In this document: positions 60,518-64,000 of the stretch, piece by piece
How positions within the stretch are numbered: position 1 is the stretch's first letter
Layout of the letters: the number at the start of each line of letters is the position of its first letter
NCBI RefSeq assembly: GCF_000179775.1
Contig: NZ_AEEB01000003.1
Coordinates: 1 to 64,000 of the forward strand
DNA length: 64,000 bases
Source of the DNA: Ahrensia sp. R2A130
Lineage (GTDB): Bacteria; Pseudomonadota; Alphaproteobacteria; Rhizobiales; Rhizobiaceae
Reading direction: 5' to 3'
Program-made: the position numbers and the translations under genes
Notes under the pieces: model-generated
The model's database searches: none
What the model was told of the DNA's origin: nothing
The model's input: only the letters and a program-made list of their open reading frames with translations

Positions 60518-60792
60518 TGGGAGAGTTTTTTCCTTACGTGGTTTTCGCCGCATTCGGCGTTGTCGTTGGTTTCGTCTTCAGCGCTGAGCACAAGTGGATA
60601 CATCCTACGGAAGAGGAACCAACTGGGATCGCCGATCTACGATACTCCAATCACTATGACCTCATTTGGTGGAGAACCAGAATGAACTGGCAGCGTGCTC
60701 TGATGCTCGTGCCGGTGCTGGCTCTAGCTATGCCTTGCTTCTACTACATTCTCGACTTTTTCGTATTCACCTCCAACGTGGAGACCTTCTGA
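60517..60792 (+). CDS. Two-helix small membrane protein between nuoH and nuoI
   Basis: A 91-residue protein with a membrane helix at about residues 4-22 ([19 protein letters not shown]), a polar loop of about 35 residues ([33 protein letters not shown]), and a second helix at about 60-84 ([20 protein letters not shown]). I recognise no family. Its ATG overlaps the nuoH stop (TGATG form) and its stop overlaps the nuoI start, so it is coupled at both ends. Size, topology and position make it a candidate accessory subunit or assembly factor of the complex I membrane arm; that is inference. Confidence 0.7.
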   Translation: MGEFFPYVVFAAFGVVVGFVFSAEHKWIHPTEEEPTGIADLRYSNHYDLIWWRTRMNWQRALMLVPVLALAMPCFYYILDFFVFTSNVETF

Positions 60793-61283
60793 TGTCCAGT
60801 CTCGCACAAGCCGGCAAGTCCCTTTTCCTGCTGGAATTCGTCAAAGCTTTCGCCCTTGGCGTGAAGTATTTTTTCGCGCCCAAGGTCACGATCAACTACC
60901 CTTACGAAAAGGGTGAATCGTCGCCGCGCTTCCGTGGGGAACACGCTCTACGCCGCTACCCCAATGGGGAAGAACGCTGCATCGCGTGCAAATTGTGCGA
61001 AGCTGTTTGCCCGGCACAGGCCATCACCATCGAAGCCGGCCCGCGCCGCAACGATGGCACACGCCGCACGGTTCGCTACGATATCGATATGGTAAAATGC
61101 ATCTATTGCGGCTTTTGTCAGGAAGCCTGCCCGGTGGATGCCATCGTAGAAGGCCCAAATTTCGAGTTTTCGACGGAAACCCGTGAAGAGCTTTACTATG
61201 ACAAGGACAAACTGCTGGAAAACGGTGCCCGTTGGGAGCGTGAACTAGCGCGCAATATCGCGTTAGATGCTCCTTACCGGTAA
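60792..61283 (+). CDS. nuoI: NADH-quinone oxidoreductase subunit I
   Basis: A 163-residue subunit (TYKY homologue) carrying clusters N6a and N6b between NuoG and NuoB. Two ferredoxin motifs are complete: [16 protein letters not shown] and [16 protein letters not shown]. The N-terminal amphipathic region ([20 protein letters not shown]) lies on the membrane. It starts within the stop of the small membrane protein gene. A 210-base gap with a hairpin separates it from nuoJ. Confidence 0.97.
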   Translation: MSSLAQAGKSLFLLEFVKAFALGVKYFFAPKVTINYPYEKGESSPRFRGEHALRRYPNGEERCIACKLCEAVCPAQAITIEAGPRRNDGTRRTVRYDIDMVKCIYCGFCQEACPVDAIVEGPNFEFSTETREELYYDKDKLLENGARWERELARNIALDAPYR

Positions 61284-61297
61284 GGTTTCTTGTAGAA

Positions 61298-61320
61298 ATG
61301 TCACGCAACTGGCGTGACAT
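61298..61320 (+). promoter_or_regulatory. Perfect hairpin between nuoI and nuoJ
   Basis: ATGTCACGC-AACTG-GCGTGACAT: a 9-bp stem with a 5-base loop, 15 bases after the nuoI stop, with no T run after it. It could be an mRNA-stabilising or processing element, or a palindromic protein-binding site. It sits in the longest gap of the operon (61284-61493). Confidence 0.55.
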
Positions 61321-61493
61321 GAAATCTGCACCCATCGGCCCATGGACGGGCCTTGGGTGAGGCGTTATGAGGACGCCATGTCGCAGATGGTGGAGCAGGT
61401 GCTTCGACATCTTGAAGGGATGCCACTTGGCAGACGGGCAGGGACTTTCGCGATACCGCGGCCCCTGTGAAAATCGAGGAAAGTGCACACCCT

Positions 61494-62105
61494 ATGGGCG
61501 TCGCCGCGCTATTTTTCTATCTGTTCGCAACAATTTGCGTCGCATCGGCCTTCATGGTCATTGCGTCTCGCAATCCTGTGCATTCGGTCCTGTTTTTGAT
61601 TCTGTGTTTCTTCAACGCAGCCGGTCTCTTCATGCTGACCGGCGCTGAGTTTCTGGCACTCATCCTCATCGTCGTTTATGTCGGCGCGGTGGCGGTGCTG
61701 TTCCTGTTTGTCGTCATGATGCTCGATGTGGATTTCGCAGAGCTGCGCGATGGCTTCCTGCAATATATGCCCATCGGCGCGGTGATCGGCATCATCTTGG
61801 CTGTCGAACTCATTCTTGTTCTGGGCGGTCTCAGTTTTGATCCTGAAATTGCTGCCCGCGCTGTCCAGCCGATCCCCGATCTGGCGGAAGTGTCCAACAT
61901 TCAGGCCATCGGTGATCTGCTCTACACGAAATACATTTTCTTCTTCCAACTGTGTGGCCTCATCCTTCTGGTCGCGATGATCGGCGCAATCGTGCTGACC
62001 CTGTCCCATCGTCCGGATGTGCGCCGTCAGAACATTGCCGATCAAGTCGCGCGTGATCCTAACGATGTCGAATTGCGCTCCGTGAAACCTGGCGAGGGCA
62101 TCTGA
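61494..62105 (+). CDS. nuoJ: NADH-quinone oxidoreductase subunit J
   Basis: A 203-residue five-helix membrane subunit (ND6 homologue). Conserved parts are [40 protein letters not shown] and [20 protein letters not shown], which holds the pi-bulge helix and the quinone-linked glycine and tyrosine. I chose the ATG at 61494 ([12 protein letters not shown]), which matches family starts; GAGGAAAG lies upstream at a slightly long spacing, and a GTG at 61467 would add nine atypical residues. nuoK follows after one base. Confidence 0.95.
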   Translation: MGVAALFFYLFATICVASAFMVIASRNPVHSVLFLILCFFNAAGLFMLTGAEFLALILIVVYVGAVAVLFLFVVMMLDVDFAELRDGFLQYMPIGAVIGIILAVELILVLGGLSFDPEIAARAVQPIPDLAEVSNIQAIGDLLYTKYIFFFQLCGLILLVAMIGAIVLTLSHRPDVRRQNIADQVARDPNDVELRSVKPGEGI

Positions 62106-62106
62106 T

Positions 62107-62415
62107 ATGGAAATCGGTCTTTCCCATTTTCTCACCGTTGGTGCGATCCTGTTCACGCTGGGCGTGTTCGGTATCTTTCTGAACCGCAAGAACGTCATCG
62201 TCATTTTGATGTCCGTCGAACTCATTTTGCTCGCTGTGAACATCAATTTCCTCGCCTTCTCGCAGGCTAACGGCGACATGATGGGGCAGATGTTTGCGCT
62301 ATTCATTCTCACCGTTGCGGCAGCAGAAGCTGCTATCGGTCTCGCTATTCTCGTCGTCTTCTTCCGAAATCGCGGTTCCATCGCGGTGGAAGATGTCGAC
62401 ATGTTGAAAGGGTAG
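62107..62415 (+). CDS. nuoK: NADH-quinone oxidoreductase subunit K
   Basis: A 102-residue three-helix membrane subunit (ND4L homologue) in the proton path. It contains the functional glutamates in [17 protein letters not shown] and [13 protein letters not shown]. Length and sequence are fully standard. It starts one base after the nuoJ stop; nuoL follows 28 bases downstream. Confidence 0.97.
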   Translation: MEIGLSHFLTVGAILFTLGVFGIFLNRKNVIVILMSVELILLAVNINFLAFSQANGDMMGQMFALFILTVAAAEAAIGLAILVVFFRNRGSIAVEDVDMLKG

Positions 62416-62443
62416 GGCGCGCGCTCCCGCGACCGTTTTCATC

Positions 62444-64000
62444 ATGCTTCATCTCATCGTTTTTCTTCCGCTTCTCGGCTTTTTGATCGCGGGCCTGTTC
62501 GGCAACCGCATGGGCGCAACTGCGTCTGAATATGTGACCACCGGTTTCATGGGTATCTCGGCGATCCTGTCTTGGGTCGTGTTCGGTTCTTTCTGGTTGG
62601 GTGGTGCAGAGCCGTTCACTGTGGATGTGTTGCGCTGGATTCAGGTCGGCAATTTCAGCGCCGATTGGTCGTTCCGCGTTGATACGCTGACGGCTGTCAT
62701 GCTGGTGGTGGTGAACACGGTGTCCTGCCTCGTGCACATGTATTCCATTGGTTACATGAGCCACGATCCGCACCGCCCGCGCTTCTTCGCTTATCTGTCG
62801 CTTTTCACATTCGCGATGTTGATGTTGGTGACGTCCGACAACCTGATACAGATGTTCTTTGGCTGGGAAGGTGTGGGTTTGGCGTCATATCTGCTGATCG
62901 GGTTTTGGTACAAAAAGCCTTCTGCAAACGCGGCTGCGATGAAGGCCTTCGTGGTCAACCGCGTCGGTGACTTCGGCTTTGCCTTGGGCATTTTCGGCAT
63001 CTTCGTGTTCTTCGGTTCGGTCAGCTTTGATGTGATTTTTGCAAAGGCGATCAGCATTGCTGAAAGCGGAACCGTTCCTGACGGTCCGGTTTTCGAGTTT
63101 GCCGGTTACGCTTTGGATCAAGCGTCAGCACTGACCATCATCTGTCTGCTTCTCTTCATGGGCGCGATGGGTAAGTCGGCGCAGTTCTTGCTGCACACCT
63201 GGCTGCCTGACGCCATGGAAGGCCCAACGCCGGTTTCCGCACTTATCCACGCAGCGACCATGGTTACGGCTGGCGTCTTCCTCGTGGCCCGCATGTCGCC
63301 AGTTTTCGAACTTTCATCGACCGCTTTGACTGTCGTGACGATTTTTGGGGCGACCACCGCATTCTTCGCGGCCACAGTCGGTCTCGTCCAAAACGACATC
63401 AAGCGTGTGATCGCGTATTCCACCTGCTCGCAGTTGGGCTACATGTTCGCAGCTCTCGGCGTCGGTGCCTACGGCGCTGGTGTGTTCCATCTGTTCACCC
63501 ACGCTTTCTTCAAGGCACTGCTTTTCCTTTGCGCGGGTTCGGTCATTCACGCCGTTTCCAACGAGCAGGACATGCGGAAAATGGGTGGTCTGCGGAAGCA
63601 CATTCCCAAGACCTATTGGATGATGGTTATCGGCACGATCGCCATTACCGGCGTCGGTATTCCGGGTACCATTTTTGGTACTGCCGGTTTCTTCTCCAAA
63701 GATGCGATTCTTGAAAGTGTTTGGGTCGGCACGAATCCGGCTGCCGGTTACGCCTTCTGGATGCTTGTCGTCGCAGCCTTCTTCACCAGCTTCTATTCAT
63801 GGCGTCTGATTTTCATGACCTTCCACGGCAAGCCCCGCGCTTCCGCTGATGTGATGAGCCATATCCATGAGAGCCCCAACGTTATGCTGGTGCCGCTCTA
63901 TATTCTGGCCGCAGGTGCCTTGTTTGCTGGTGTCGTGTTCCACACGCCGTTCATCGGTTCCCATCACGAGATTGGCGCGGTCGATCCGCATTATCTGGAG
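62444..64000 (+). CDS. nuoL: NADH-quinone oxidoreductase subunit L (cut by window end)
   Basis: The first 519 codons of the ND5 homologue, an antiporter-like proton-pumping subunit; the reading frame is open to the last base of the window. Visible features are the N-terminal [17 protein letters not shown], the conserved [20 protein letters not shown] with the functional Glu, [20 protein letters not shown] with the lysine-helix partner region, and [17 protein letters not shown]. The C-terminal lateral helix and nuoM/nuoN must lie beyond the right edge. The start at 62444 gives the standard [11 protein letters not shown]-terminus. Confidence 0.96.
   Translation, partial: MLHLIVFLPLLGFLIAGLFGNRMGATASEYVTTGFMGISAILSWVVFGSFWLGGAEPFTVDVLRWIQVGNFSADWSFRVDTLTAVMLVVVNTVSCLVHMYSIGYMSHDPHRPRFFAYLSLFTFAMLMLVTSDNLIQMFFGWEGVGLASYLLIGFWYKKPSANAAAMKAFVVNRVGDFGFALGIFGIFVFFGSVSFDVIFAKAISIAESGTVPDGPVFEFAGYALDQASALTIICLLLFMGAMGKSAQFLLHTWLPDAMEGPTPVSALIHAATMVTAGVFLVARMSPVFELSSTALTVVTIFGATTAFFAATVGLVQNDIKRVIAYSTCSQLGYMFAALGVGAYGAGVFHLFTHAFFKALLFLCAGSVIHAVSNEQDMRKMGGLRKHIPKTYWMMVIGTIAITGVGIPGTIFGTAGFFSKDAILESVWVGTNPAAGYAFWMLVVAAFFTSFYSWRLIFMTFHGKPRASADVMSHIHESPNVMLVPLYILAAGALFAGVVFHTPFIGSHHEIGAVDPHYLE

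Overview
The window is chromosomal core DNA of an alphaproteobacterium, most likely of the order Hyphomicrobiales (Rhizobiales), perhaps a marine lineage; I cannot name the genus. The signs are a free-standing NDUFS4-like complex I subunit, the gene order pcm-like / tolC / PopZ-type DUF2497 / valS, a NuoE with a long C-terminal extension, a 14-gene-type nuo operon, and the clpP-clpX-lon-hupB run. Coding DNA is GC-rich with strong third-position bias, so the few AT-richer patches stand out.

Layout. 1-4.4 kb: complex I accessory subunit, an unknown HEPN-like ORF, tRNA-Arg(TCT), and a large membrane-anchored SARP/BTAD regulator fused to a periplasmic ligand-binding domain, facing an AT-rich gap that carries repeated GCGTAAAATT-type sites. 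4.4-9.3 kb: secE-nusG-rplKA and rplJL, interrupted between rplA and rplJ by an opposing two-gene cassette that looks like a Panacea (DUF4065) toxin-antitoxin module. 9.3-14.4 kb: a leftward accessory block: bicupin, small membrane protein, and a tight three-gene catabolic operon (Asp/Glu racemase-like, M24 peptidase-like, PLP ammonia-lyase-like), with REP-like and tandem hairpin repeats between genes. 14.8-23.4 kb: rpoB-rpoC. 23.5-32.3 kb: L,D-transpeptidase lipoprotein, then a leftward run (sulfurtransferase, AlaX, cysK, GPH transporter, cfa, photolyase), an OmpA-like lipoprotein and tRNA-Asn. 32.4-41.2 kb: small membrane protein, tRNA-Cys, pcm-like methyltransferase, tolC, DUF2497/PopZ, valS, fadL. 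41.4-48.6 kb: clpP, clpX, lon, hupB, an HD-domain protein and an L-carnitine dehydrogenase-like gene. 48.9-49.2 kb: tRNA-Val and tRNA-Asp. 49.4 kb to the right edge: nuoABCDEFGHIJKL, with nuoL cut by the window end.

How the genes work together. Most of the window is the transcription/translation core, protein quality control (ClpXP, Lon) and respiratory complex I. The nuo operon is unusual: five extra genes sit inside it, mostly with 1-8 base overlaps or a few bases of spacing: a GFA-type zinc protein between nuoC and nuoD, an FkbM methyltransferase between nuoD and nuoE, an AT-rich DUF4274-like gene and a DUF3291 gene between nuoF and nuoG, and a two-helix membrane protein between nuoH and nuoI. 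They must be co-transcribed with complex I unless internal terminators exist; I see none.

Most interesting points: the SARP-TM-periplasmic-sensor regulator with its cluster of putative operators; the toxin-antitoxin-like cassette inside the ribosomal protein cluster; the nuo interlopers; a compositionally foreign patch of about 90 codons inside valS; and a structured dispersed repeat of about 80 bp with matching copies in the nusG-rplK leader and next to tRNA-Val. All assignments are by reading translated motifs; no database search was run.
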